From NCBI GenBank assembly GCA_017441845.1, contig JAFRVB010000001.1, forward strand, positions 1 to 62,477: a DNA stretch of 62,477 nucleotides, given 5' to 3'. This document shows, in pieces, positions 27,389-35,571 of the stretch. Positions within the stretch are counted from its first letter, which is position 1, and every line of letters begins with the position of its first letter. The notes beneath the pieces were generated by a model. The model was not told where the DNA came from, ran no database searches, and saw nothing but the letters and a program-made list of their open reading frames with translations. The position numbers were made by a program, and so were the translations under genes. The DNA comes from Bacilli bacterium. GTDB lineage: Bacteria > Bacillota_I > Bacilli_A > RF39 > UBA660.

Positions 27389-28000
27389 ATGACAAGATAT
27401 ATAGAATTAATAAATAAGAGTGTAGGGGCTGCAATTCTAATAGGTTTAGGAGATTATGCACTATTAAAATTAGGCAATCCACTAGGACCAGTATTATTTA
27501 CTCTAGGATTATTAGGAGTATGTTACATGGGACAAAATCTATTCACAGGTAAATGTGGATTCTTAATAGAAGACAAGATTAAAGGATTAGATCTATTTCT
27601 AATTTTAATAGTTAATCTAATCGCAGGTTATATTTTAGGATTATTATTTTCAATCACAGATAAAGAAGTCTTAACAAACGCAGTAGCAAGAGTAGCTACT
27701 TGGGATTTCACTTTTGCTTACTTCATTAAAGCCGTTATGTGTGGAGTAATCATGTATATAGCGGTACTTATGTATAGAAAAGGAACACCACTAGGTATTA
27801 TCTTTGGTATTCCATTATTCATTTTCTGTGGATTTCAACATAGCATTGCTAACATCATCACATTAGGTGCCGGACAAACTATTCATATAGCTATTATTCT
27901 TGCTATAATTGGTAATTTTGTAGGTTCATTACTAATGTGGTATTTCTCAAAAGATATTCCTGAAAAAAAGATAAGAAAAAGAAGAAAAAAGATGTTATAA
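27389..28000 (+). CDS. Formate/nitrite transporter family channel
   Basis: A FocA/NirC-type membrane channel with about six hydrophobic segments, the NLFTGKCG motif near residue 50 (family pattern around the selectivity loop) and CGFQHSIAN near residue 150, which holds the family's central pore histidine. Length 203 is clearly below the usual 260-290. The N-terminal cytosolic helix is short. It lies 41 bp after nrdG; formate is the reductant of many class III ribonucleotide reductases, so a formate role is likely. GAGGTG ribosome site. Confidence 0.88.
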   Translation: MTRYIELINKSVGAAILIGLGDYALLKLGNPLGPVLFTLGLLGVCYMGQNLFTGKCGFLIEDKIKGLDLFLILIVNLIAGYILGLLFSITDKEVLTNAVARVATWDFTFAYFIKAVMCGVIMYIAVLMYRKGTPLGIIFGIPLFIFCGFQHSIANIITLGAGQTIHIAIILAIIGNFVGSLLMWYFSKDIPEKKIRKRRKKML

Positions 28001-28018
28001 TAAACTTAAGGTGATGAT

Positions 28019-28492
28019 ATGAAAAGAAAAATATTTATTGGATTTCTAGTTGTACTAGCAATCGCACTTATAGTTTTTATAATATTTTTATTAACAAGAC
28101 CAGAAGAAATGAAAGATATCAAATATTATGAAAAACAAACACATCAATACTATGATAATAAAGGTTTTGCTGATAATACTTTCTTAATTGATTCAGAAAA
28201 AGAATACAACATCTTTAAAAAACAGTATGATACCCCAATAGATGAAAAAGTTAATTTTGAAAAAGACCTATTATTTATTCAAGTTAAACCAGCTTCATCA
28301 GGAAGTATCATGATGAAATTAAAGAAAGTAGTAATCAAAAAAGATCAAATTGTATTCCAAATTAAAGAAAAAACACCTAAGAAAGTAACAGATGATATAG
28401 CTTTCTGGTACTTTGTTGCTGTTATCCCAAGAGATAAGGCAGCACAATATGATTTATCTAATTGGCATAAAATTTCAAAAGTAAAAAAATAA
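28019..28492 (+). CDS. Membrane-anchored protein of unknown function
   Basis: One N-terminal transmembrane helix (residues about 6-28), then about 130 residues outside the cell rich in lysine and beta-prone segments (DLLFIQVKPASSGS, DIAFWYFVAVIPRD). The layout vaguely resembles PrcB-type C-terminal domains, but I cannot assign it. AAGGTGAT ribosome site. It follows the formate channel by 18 bp and has its own terminator. Confidence 0.8.
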   Translation: MKRKIFIGFLVVLAIALIVFIIFLLTRPEEMKDIKYYEKQTHQYYDNKGFADNTFLIDSEKEYNIFKKQYDTPIDEKVNFEKDLLFIQVKPASSGSIMMKLKKVVIKKDQIVFQIKEKTPKKVTDDIAFWYFVAVIPRDKAAQYDLSNWHKISKVKK

Positions 28493-28517
28493 GAAATCTT
28501 TAAAGATTTCTTTTTTA
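28491..28517 (+). terminator. Terminator after the membrane-anchored protein gene
   Basis: Perfect AAGAAATCTT/AAGATTTCTT inverted repeat followed by a T-run, beginning at the stop codon. Confidence 0.8.
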
Positions 28518-28532
28518 TTTAAAAAAAGATAG

Positions 28533-28538
28533 TATAAT
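28533..28538 (+). promoter_or_regulatory. -10 element for the beta-propeller gene
   Basis: TATAAT about 25 bases before the gene, just past the previous terminator. The -35 is not recognisable. Confidence 0.5.
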
Positions 28539-28563
28539 AAGATTATAGGTAAGGAGGATAATT

Positions 28564-30513
28564 ATGAAGAAAATAAGCATAATACTTAGTCTGATTGTTA
28601 TTATAGCTTTAATAATTGTAGGAATATGTATCTATGATAATCAAGAAGTAAAAACAATTAAAAGTGAAAAAGAATTAACTAGAATTCTAAATAATAATGA
28701 AAAAGACCAAATACCATTAGGAATAAGACTATTAACAATGCCTTTCAGTATAATGTTAGGAAATTATCAACCTGTATATAATGAATGGCAAACAATAGAT
28801 TCTTATACTACAACTAAATCAAATGACGCAACAAACGAAGGAAGCACAAGAGATTATTCAAAAACAAATATCCAAGTAGAAGGAGTAGATGAAGCAGACA
28901 TCATCAAAACAGATGGAGACTATATTTATTCAATATCTGGTAATAATGTCATAATCACAAACGCTAAAGATCCAAAAGACACAAAAATAGAAACAAAGAT
29001 CAACGGTGAAAAGAATGTCCCAACAGACTTATTGCTATATAAAGATAAATTAGTAGTAATTTCTACAGAAGTAACAAACACAAGAAGCGGAGACAGATAT
29101 TCTTGGTATAGACCACAAGATAGAAATACAGTTGTTACTATTTATGATGTTAAAGATAAACAAAAACCTAAAGTAGAGAAGAAATTTAAATTAAAAGAAG
29201 AATATAATACTACAAGATGTATAGATGGAAACTTATATATATTTGCTTCAGGATACTTAAGAAAGAAAGATAATAAAGTAGATAGAACTTATAGAGAAGA
29301 TAATAAAACAAAAGAAATAGAACTAAGTAATATTAAATATTTAAAAAATAAAAAACAAAACACTCAAACATTAATAGCTGAAGTAGATTTAAATAATATT
29401 AAAGATATTAAATTAAGTTCTTATCTAATTGATATAACTAATTCATATGTATCTAAAGATAATATCTATTTATTAGATGAAAAATATTCTTCAGAAAAAC
29501 CATCATTAAAAGATTTATTTGGTTTTGCTGGAGTATTTGGATATTTCAAAAACGTATATAATGATAATAGTGAAAAAACAACTATCTATAAATTTAATAT
29601 AGATAAAAAGAAAGGTGTTAAATACCAAACATCTAATAGAGTAGAAGGAACTATTATTAATCAATATTCCTTAGATGAAAAAGATAATAATTTAAGAATA
29701 GCTTTAGAAACAGATGATGGCTCAAATGTAACAGTATTAGATAAAAACTTAAAAGTAAGAGGAAAAACAGAAAATGTTGCTGAAGGAGAAAACATGTATG
29801 CTTCTAGATTTATGGGAGATAAAGCTTATTTAGTAACATATCAAAATACAGATCCATTATTTGTAATAGATTTACAAGATCCAGACAACCCAGAAGTTCT
29901 AGGAGAATTAAAAATACCAGGTTATAGTACTTATCTACATCCATATGATGAAAATCATTTAATTGGCATTGGTATGGATACAAGAGAAAGAGTATATAGA
30001 GATATAAATGGTAGAGTAACATCTACTTGGACTGAAACAGTTGGAATGAAGATGTCTCTATTCGATGTAACTGATGTAGAGAATCCAGTAGAGATAGATC
30101 ATACAACTATTGGAGACAGAAGAACAGTATCCGCAATATTAACTAATCCAAAAGCATTATTATTCTCAAAAGAAAAAGAATTAATTGCGATACCAGTAAA
30201 TAATTATAATAAAGATTTCTCAGTAAGAGATGCTGATGAATATGATGAAGAAATAGATAATTTTACTGATAAAAAAGATTATGTATCAGAAGGATACTTA
30301 GTATATAAAGTTAACTTAGATGGGTTCAAACTAAAAGGATCAATAACTCATGAAAAGAAAACAAGTAATTATTTCTATTATTACAACACTAAGTTATTAA
30401 GAGGTCTTTATATAGATGATAATCTATATACAGTTTCAGAAAGTAAGATTAAAGTAAATGATTTAAAAACTTTAAAAGAAATAAAATCTATAGATGTGGA
30501 AGGAGAAAAATAA
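28564..30513 (+). CDS. Secreted or membrane-anchored beta-propeller protein (PF09826-type)
   Basis: An N-terminal signal anchor (residues 4-24) is followed by the hallmark of this family, NIQVEGVDEADIIKTDGDYIY near residue 95, and a series of propeller blades with repeated strands such as VTIYDVKDKQKPKV and MSLFDVTDVENPVEI. 649 residues, normal for the family. The function is unknown; relatives are envelope proteins found across Bacteria and Archaea. AAGGAGG ribosome site. Upstream of a small membrane protein, 1 bp apart. Confidence 0.88.
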   Translation: MKKISIILSLIVIIALIIVGICIYDNQEVKTIKSEKELTRILNNNEKDQIPLGIRLLTMPFSIMLGNYQPVYNEWQTIDSYTTTKSNDATNEGSTRDYSKTNIQVEGVDEADIIKTDGDYIYSISGNNVIITNAKDPKDTKIETKINGEKNVPTDLLLYKDKLVVISTEVTNTRSGDRYSWYRPQDRNTVVTIYDVKDKQKPKVEKKFKLKEEYNTTRCIDGNLYIFASGYLRKKDNKVDRTYREDNKTKEIELSNIKYLKNKKQNTQTLIAEVDLNNIKDIKLSSYLIDITNSYVSKDNIYLLDEKYSSEKPSLKDLFGFAGVFGYFKNVYNDNSEKTTIYKFNIDKKKGVKYQTSNRVEGTIINQYSLDEKDNNLRIALETDDGSNVTVLDKNLKVRGKTENVAEGENMYASRFMGDKAYLVTYQNTDPLFVIDLQDPDNPEVLGELKIPGYSTYLHPYDENHLIGIGMDTRERVYRDINGRVTSTWTETVGMKMSLFDVTDVENPVEIDHTTIGDRRTVSAILTNPKALLFSKEKELIAIPVNNYNKDFSVRDADEYDEEIDNFTDKKDYVSEGYLVYKVNLDGFKLKGSITHEKKTSNYFYYYNTKLLRGLYIDDNLYTVSESKIKVNDLKTLKEIKSIDVEGEK

Positions 30514-30514
30514 T

Positions 30515-30772
30515 ATGGAAAAGAAAGAAAAAAGAACAGTATCTCATATAGTATCATTAGTGTTGGGAATAATATCAATACTATCAAACTTCTTTTGGTA
30601 TATATCATTACCTACAGGTATAGCTGCTATTGTTTTAGGAACAACATCTTATAAGAAAGAGAATAAAAAGATGGGAGTAGCTGGACTAGTAACAGGTATC
30701 ATTGGTGTAGCTCTATGTTTATTCATCTATATCACATTAATAGTTATCGCAATTCTAGCTAATTATTATTAA
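30515..30772 (+). CDS. Small DUF4190-type membrane protein
   Basis: 85 residues with two hydrophobic segments and a glycine-rich GVAGLVTGIIGVALCL hairpin typical of DUF4190 proteins. ATG at 30515 is preceded by GGAAGGAG; an in-frame upstream ATG at 30494 lies inside the previous gene. Function unknown. Confidence 0.8.
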   Translation: MEKKEKRTVSHIVSLVLGIISILSNFFWYISLPTGIAAIVLGTTSYKKENKKMGVAGLVTGIIGVALCLFIYITLIVIAILANYY

Positions 30773-30773
30773 T

Positions 30774-31415
30774 ATGAAAGAAGCTATAGAAGAATTAAAA
30801 AAAGAGATTGGTAATGATGTCACATTAGTCGCAGTATCTAAAACTAAACCTAATGAAGATATATTAAAAGCCTATGATTTAGGTTTAAGAGATTTTGGAG
30901 AAAACTATGTCCAAGAACTAACTAGTAAGATGGATTCTCTTCCAGAAGATATTAATTGGCATATGATAGGGCATCTACAAACTAATAAAGTTAGAGATAT
31001 AGTAAAAAGAAATATTTATCTAATCGAATCAGTAGATTCATTCAAGTTAGCTAAAGAAATAAATAAAGAAGCAATCAAACAAGATAAAAAAGTTAATATC
31101 TTAATAGAAGTAAATATAGCTAATGATCCTAATAAAACAGGAATTCATACTACTGAATTAGATAACTTAATCAATGAAGTAAAGGAACTACCTAATATTA
31201 ATCTAAAAGGTCTTATGGCAATCGCTCCTCATACAGAAGATACTAATCAAATAAGAATTTCATTCAAAGAAATGAAAAAATTAAAAGATAAATATAATTT
31301 TGAATTACTATCAATGGGTATGAGTAGTGATTATAAAATTGCTATTGAAGAAGGAACAGATATAATACGTATAGGTACCAAAATCTTTGGAGAAAGAGAT
31401 TATTCAAAAAGATAA
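30774..31415 (+). CDS. PLP homeostasis protein (YggS/YlmE family)
   Basis: Binds pyridoxal phosphate without known catalysis and affects B6 and amino-acid balance. The PLP-lysine motif TLVAVSKTKP is near residue 20, with FGENYVQEL, WHMIGHLQTNK, and the C-terminal LSMGMSSDY and IRIGTKIFGERDY phosphate-binding motifs. 213 residues. It starts 1 bp after the small membrane protein gene with no clear ribosome site, so translation is probably coupled. Confidence 0.95.
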   Translation: MKEAIEELKKEIGNDVTLVAVSKTKPNEDILKAYDLGLRDFGENYVQELTSKMDSLPEDINWHMIGHLQTNKVRDIVKRNIYLIESVDSFKLAKEINKEAIKQDKKVNILIEVNIANDPNKTGIHTTELDNLINEVKELPNINLKGLMAIAPHTEDTNQIRISFKEMKKLKDKYNFELLSMGMSSDYKIAIEEGTDIIRIGTKIFGERDYSKR

Positions 31416-31435
31416 ACAATCGTTTATCTTTTTTT
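31407..31435 (+). terminator. Terminator after the YggS-type gene
   Basis: Stem AAAAGATAAAC/GTTTATCTTTT with an AATC loop and T-run; the stem includes the stop codon. Confidence 0.85.
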
Positions 31436-31496
31436 AAATAAAAAATATGATATACTATAAACAACGAAAAATATTAGTAAAGATCAGAGGGTTATT

Positions 31497-32843
31497 ATGA
31501 ATATTTTAATTGTAAGTTTTTTTGATGATAATTATGGAGATATGTTAATACGTATATGCTTTAAAAATCTATTAAAAGCAGCATTACATAATAAAAAGAT
31601 AACAGACTATAGTATAGATGAAATGGCATTAAAAAGTATTGATGAAGAAAAGATTAAGAAAGCAGATGTAATCTTCTTTGCTGGAGGAGGTTTATTTGGA
31701 CTTAGTTATCTTTCTTTTGCTCCATTTTTAGATAAAATAACAGAAATAGCTGAAAAAGAAAAAACACCAGTAGTGTTCTCATCTATAGGTATTAATAATA
31801 TGGATTCTGTAGATGGAAATAACTCTCTATTTGAAAAAATATTAAATAGAAAAAATATAAAACATATCGCTGTAAGAGAAAACAAAGAATTCTTTGATAA
31901 ATATTCAAATAAAAAAGAAATAAGAGAAGTATGTGACCCAGGATTATGGACAAGATATATTTATGGTATAGAAAAGAATAAAGGAAATAAATGTATCGGA
32001 ATAAATGTAGTAAGAGGTGGATTATTCAAAGACAATGATAAAGAATGGACATTACAAGATGAAATGGATTATCTATCTAAAATAAAGAACTATTTAGATA
32101 AAAAAGGATTGGATTATAGATTCTATACTAATGGTAGTTTATTAGATAATAATGCTTTAAGATATTTTGCTAAAGAATATAATGTTCCAGAAGAGAAAAC
32201 AATATATCCACAAACAACAAAAGAATTTGTAGAATGTTTTAAATATTTTGATGCAACATTCTCAATCAGAATGCATTCAGCTATAGTATCATACTCATTA
32301 GATATACCAGCTTTCAATATAGTATGGAATGATAAATTAAGATATTTCTATAAAGCTGTAAATCATCCAGATAGAGCTATTGAAATAAAAGAGTGGAGCA
32401 TTAATAAAGTAGCTACTAAATTTAATAAAGCTCTAGAGGAAGAAGAAAATTTAGATAAGAATTATTTAATGTCTCTATATGATTATCTATTTGATGTTAT
32501 AGAAGATTTATTTCCAAAAACTAAAAAGACACAAAAATATAACTTCCAAGAAGTTACTAAATATTTAAAAGAAATAGAAGTATCTAAAGAAGAAGATTAT
32601 ATAGATATGTATTATAAATTAAGTTTAGGAGAAAATAGATATCTATCATTATTTGATAAAGATAGAAAGAAAGGTATAAAAATTACTGAATTAAAAGAAG
32701 AAATAAAAGATAAAAAAGAAGAGATAAAAAAATTAAAAGATAAAGTAAACAAAAAAGAAGAACAGTTACAAAGAATATATAATAAATTCCCAATCAGGGT
32801 ATATAGAAAAATTAAAAGAACATTTAAAAGAAAAAAGACTTAA
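31497..32843 (+). CDS. Polysaccharide pyruvyl transferase family protein with a coiled-coil tail
   Basis: Residues 1-330 follow the PF04230 pattern: an N-terminal FFDDNYGDMLI motif, FFAGGGLFG near residue 62, then a GT-B-like second half with ATFSIRMHSAIVSYSLDIP near 258. These enzymes add ketal pyruvate to surface sugars. After about residue 390 comes a lysine/glutamate coiled coil and a very basic end (YRKIKRTFKRKKT), probably for membrane or partner contact. AGAGGG ribosome site. No other glycan genes are next to it, so its substrate is unclear. Confidence 0.82.
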   Translation: MNILIVSFFDDNYGDMLIRICFKNLLKAALHNKKITDYSIDEMALKSIDEEKIKKADVIFFAGGGLFGLSYLSFAPFLDKITEIAEKEKTPVVFSSIGINNMDSVDGNNSLFEKILNRKNIKHIAVRENKEFFDKYSNKKEIREVCDPGLWTRYIYGIEKNKGNKCIGINVVRGGLFKDNDKEWTLQDEMDYLSKIKNYLDKKGLDYRFYTNGSLLDNNALRYFAKEYNVPEEKTIYPQTTKEFVECFKYFDATFSIRMHSAIVSYSLDIPAFNIVWNDKLRYFYKAVNHPDRAIEIKEWSINKVATKFNKALEEEENLDKNYLMSLYDYLFDVIEDLFPKTKKTQKYNFQEVTKYLKEIEVSKEEDYIDMYYKLSLGENRYLSLFDKDRKKGIKITELKEEIKDKKEEIKKLKDKVNKKEEQLQRIYNKFPIRVYRKIKRTFKRKKT

Positions 32844-32860
32844 TTAAAAGTCTTTTTCTT
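32830..32860. terminator. Bidirectional terminator between pyruvyltransferase-like gene and ndk
   Basis: AAAAAGACTT/AAGTCTTTTT stem with A-run and T-run on both sides, serving both converging genes; it overlaps both stop codons. Confidence 0.85.
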
Positions 32861-33284
32861 CTCCATGATTTACTTTTATATTAAAGAATCTTTCTATTTC
32901 AATTAAAGCAGTTTCCCTAGAATCAGAACCATGTATAACATTCTGATTAACAATCTCTTTATTACCAAAATCTCCTCTAATAGTACCAGCAGGAGCCTCA
33001 CTACTTCTAGTAGGTCCCATCAAATCTCTCATACCTTGAATAGCATTTTCTCCATAAACTATCATGGGTACCACATAATCAGAAAGCATAAACTCTTTCA
33101 TTTCTGGATAGAAATCTCTATCTTTAACATGAGCATAATGTTCATCTAGAATATCTCCGTCTAGTTTTCTAACATCAAATAATTTGATTTCATATCCTTT
33201 ATTTTGTATTCTTCTAACAATCTCTTCAGTTAAACCTGCTTTAACTCCATCAGGTTTAATCATAATATATGTATATTCTTTCAT
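32844..33284 (-). CDS. ndk: Nucleoside diphosphate kinase
   Basis: Balances NTP/dNTP pools by phosphate transfer. The active-site histidine motif NVIHGSDS is near residue 118; TYIMIKPDGVKAG opens the protein, and GPTRSSEAPAGTIRGDF precedes the active site. 146 residues. Monocistronic on the minus strand with a GGAGTGAT ribosome site. Confidence 0.96.
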   Translation of the reverse strand: MKEYTYIMIKPDGVKAGLTEEIVRRIQNKGYEIKLFDVRKLDGDILDEHYAHVKDRDFYPEMKEFMLSDYVVPMIVYGENAIQGMRDLMGPTRSSEAPAGTIRGDFGNKEIVNQNVIHGSDSRETALIEIERFFNIKVNHGEEKDF

Positions 33285-33338
33285 AGAATCACTCCTTCAT
33301 AAAAAGTTTATAAATTTTAAATAATCTTGTCAAGAAAT

Positions 33339-33848
33339 TTAAAATACCTGACTAGCTTCAACATACTCTTTCTCAGAAAAAGCACAAAGTATTACTTCAA
33401 CAGAATAATCACTATCATTTATAAAATCATTATAAGCTTTTAAACATTGAGTAGCTGAATTTCTCGCAGGATTACTCAAATTACCTCCAAAAATACCAGA
33501 ACTTATCAAAGGAAAAGATATTGAATGCAGATGATTCTCTTTTAATAGAAGTAAAGAGTTATAATAAGCATTATATAAATCACCAACATTAGTAGAAACA
33601 CTAAAGTCTGGACCAACCGCATGAAATATATACTTACAATTAGTCATATTAAAACTAGGCGTCATTACTACATCTCCATCACTTAGAGGTGTATTTATCT
33701 TCTTACAAGCCTCATCTAATTCAAAATAACCAGCCTGTGAAAATATTTGTCCACAAACACCACCACCAGGTTTTAAATATTTATTTGCAGCATTCACAAC
33801 AACCTCAACTTCTTGATCTGCCGCAGAACCATGTATTAATTTAATCAT
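33339..33848 (-). CDS. Macro-domain protein (ADP-ribose-binding, likely deacylase/hydrolase)
   Basis: A stand-alone macro domain of 169 residues. VVNAANKYLKPGGGVCGQIF near residue 17 includes the conserved Asn and the glycine loop; ISSGIFGG near 114 forms the second phosphate loop. Such proteins remove O-acetyl or ADP-ribose groups. It overlaps the LysR gene stop by 4 bp (ATGA), so both are one transcript. Confidence 0.92.
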   Translation of the reverse strand: MIKLIHGSAADQEVEVVVNAANKYLKPGGGVCGQIFSQAGYFELDEACKKINTPLSDGDVVMTPSFNMTNCKYIFHAVGPDFSVSTNVGDLYNAYYNSLLLLKENHLHSISFPLISSGIFGGNLSNPARNSATQCLKAYNDFINDSDYSVEVILCAFSEKEYVEASQVF

Positions 33849-34741
33849 ATTACCTCCAAATCATGTTCCAATAATTTAATAAAATTATTCACAATAGTAT
33901 TATTCATTCTATTAGAATCAATTAAATATACTAAATCTTTCTCTTTTAAATTAAAAGATGTTTTTAATTCAAATAAATTCTTATTATCTAAATTATTCTT
34001 AACATATTCTCTAACTACTAAACCAACACCCAATCCATTTAAAGCACAATCTTCGATGATTAAATCATTACCAATCTCCATTAAAGGATTAATAACTATA
34101 TTATTGGTAGAACAAAAATGATTAAAATTCTTTCTATTACTCGCATCAAAAGGTAAAAGTACTAGAGGTAATTCTTTTAAATCATTTTTACTAATAGTTT
34201 TATCTTTATATTTACTATCTTTATTAACTACTAAGATATCATGTAGTTTTTTTAACTTAATTATTTTAAAATTACTTGGTACATCATTAGGTAAATGAGT
34301 AAAAACAATATCTACTAAACCTACTTGAGCACGTTTTATTAACTCAGGAGTAACCACAGTATGAACAATAACATTAATGTTTGGATATAATTCATGAAAC
34401 TCCCTAATATAAGGCATTAAGTATCTCTGCATAATAGTATTACCAGCTCCAATGTTTATAGTTCCTTGTTCCATATTATTAAGACTAGTTATATCTTCTT
34501 CAGCAGATATAATTAAATCCATAGATTTCTTGATCTTATTATAAAGTAATTCACCCGCATTAGTTAAAGTAACACCAGTTTTATTTCTGTTGAATAGAGT
34601 TGTGTTAAGATCTCTTTCTAAAACTTTAATAGATTTAGTAACCGCAGGTTGACTAACCATCAACTCATTAGAAGCACCCGTAATACTTCTATTCTTTACT
34701 ACGTAATAAAAAACTTTATATAATTCTAAATTAGTTTTCAT
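33845..34741 (-). CDS. LysR-family transcriptional regulator
   Basis: N-terminal winged helix-turn-helix (residues about 5-65, with NRSITGASNELMVSQPAVTK) and a C-terminal periplasmic-binding-like effector domain. 298 residues from the ATG at 34741, which has GAGGTG five bases upstream; six more codons are open before it. Translationally coupled to the macro-domain gene, so it may control ADP-ribose-linked or divergent genes; the effector is unknown. Confidence 0.92.
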   Translation of the reverse strand: MKTNLELYKVFYYVVKNRSITGASNELMVSQPAVTKSIKVLERDLNTTLFNRNKTGVTLTNAGELLYNKIKKSMDLIISAEEDITSLNNMEQGTINIGAGNTIMQRYLMPYIREFHELYPNINVIVHTVVTPELIKRAQVGLVDIVFTHLPNDVPSNFKIIKLKKLHDILVVNKDSKYKDKTISKNDLKELPLVLLPFDASNRKNFNHFCSTNNIVINPLMEIGNDLIIEDCALNGLGVGLVVREYVKNNLDNKNLFELKTSFNLKEKDLVYLIDSNRMNNTIVNNFIKLLEHDLEVI

Positions 34742-34751
34742 AAAACACCTC

Positions 34752-34766
34752 ATAACCACAGGTTAT
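34752..34766. promoter_or_regulatory. Candidate LysR operator
   Basis: ATAACC-ACA-GGTTAT is a perfect interrupted palindrome, 11 bp upstream of the LysR start and inside the divergent intergenic region; LysR proteins often bind such dyads for autoregulation. Confidence 0.45.
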
Positions 34767-34870
34767 ATATAACATAAAAAATATGTATTTTAATTATATC
34801 AAAACAAGTATTATAATACAAATTTAGTTTGAGGAGGCCTCATCAAACAAATCTAAAAGGAGGGAAAAGG

Positions 34871-35491
34871 TTGGAAAATTCATTCATAAAAGAGTTAAGA
34901 AACGCAAAAGAAAATCATAATGAAAAAATAGTAGAGTTCTTTAATGATGGAAAAGTAAGAAGAGACAAAATAGACGATCTTGAAAGATTGGAATCAGCTA
35001 AACTAACTAATAAATTTTACATGATAACAGATGTAATGTCTAAGGCTACTGAATTATATGGTTATACCTGTGACTTTGACACTATAACTATGAAGCTATA
35101 TCTTGGAATCATATATGATATTGATGATATAGATGAAAATGATCAAATTAAAGAAAACGCTAGCCCTATGAAAGGAATGTTACGTTTCTATACTGGTGAA
35201 GTAGATTGTTATTTAGATGGTGAAAAGACTAATGAAAGAACAAGTGAGCGTGGCAGCCAAAGTTATATTAAATTTAGTCAATTAATGTCTTCAGTAAAAA
35301 AATGTGGATTAGACTACAATGGACCAGAAACATTTGAAGAGTTAAAGACAAGAATTCTTAATAACGAAGTTTTTGATATTACTTTAACAGCAAGTTTAAA
35401 ACAAAAAGAAGAAAAATTAGATCAAGAAACAGTTAAAGAAGAAAAGCCAGTAGAACAAAAACCAAAAACAAAAAGATTCTTCAAGAGATAA
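34871..35491 (+). CDS. Hypothetical cytoplasmic protein
   Basis: I do not recognise it. 206 residues from a TTG at 34871, chosen because AAGGAGG lies seven bases before it; an upstream ATG at 34829 has no such site. No signal or membrane segment. The middle (KLYLGIIYDIDDIDENDQ) is acidic; the tail is a charged, proline-containing linker ending with the basic KTKRFFKR, which could contact nucleic acid or membrane. Divergent from the LysR gene and followed by its own terminator. Confidence 0.75.
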   Translation: MENSFIKELRNAKENHNEKIVEFFNDGKVRRDKIDDLERLESAKLTNKFYMITDVMSKATELYGYTCDFDTITMKLYLGIIYDIDDIDENDQIKENASPMKGMLRFYTGEVDCYLDGEKTNERTSERGSQSYIKFSQLMSSVKKCGLDYNGPETFEELKTRILNNEVFDITLTASLKQKEEKLDQETVKEEKPVEQKPKTKRFFKR

Positions 35492-35498
35492 CCTAATA

Positions 35499-35529
35499 AA
35501 GAAGTAGAAACATTCTACTTCTTTTTTTT
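35499..35529 (+). terminator. Terminator before mnmE
   Basis: 11-bp stem AAGAAGTAGAA/TTCTACTTCTT with a short loop and long T-run. Confidence 0.88.
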
Positions 35530-35571
35530 ATAAAAAAGTGTTATAATATCATCGGTTTAGGAGGTGTCTAT

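Noticed and set aside
28019..28492. Assignment to the PrcB protease-complex family
   Set aside because: Only a loose resemblance in the beta-strand region; not enough to name it.
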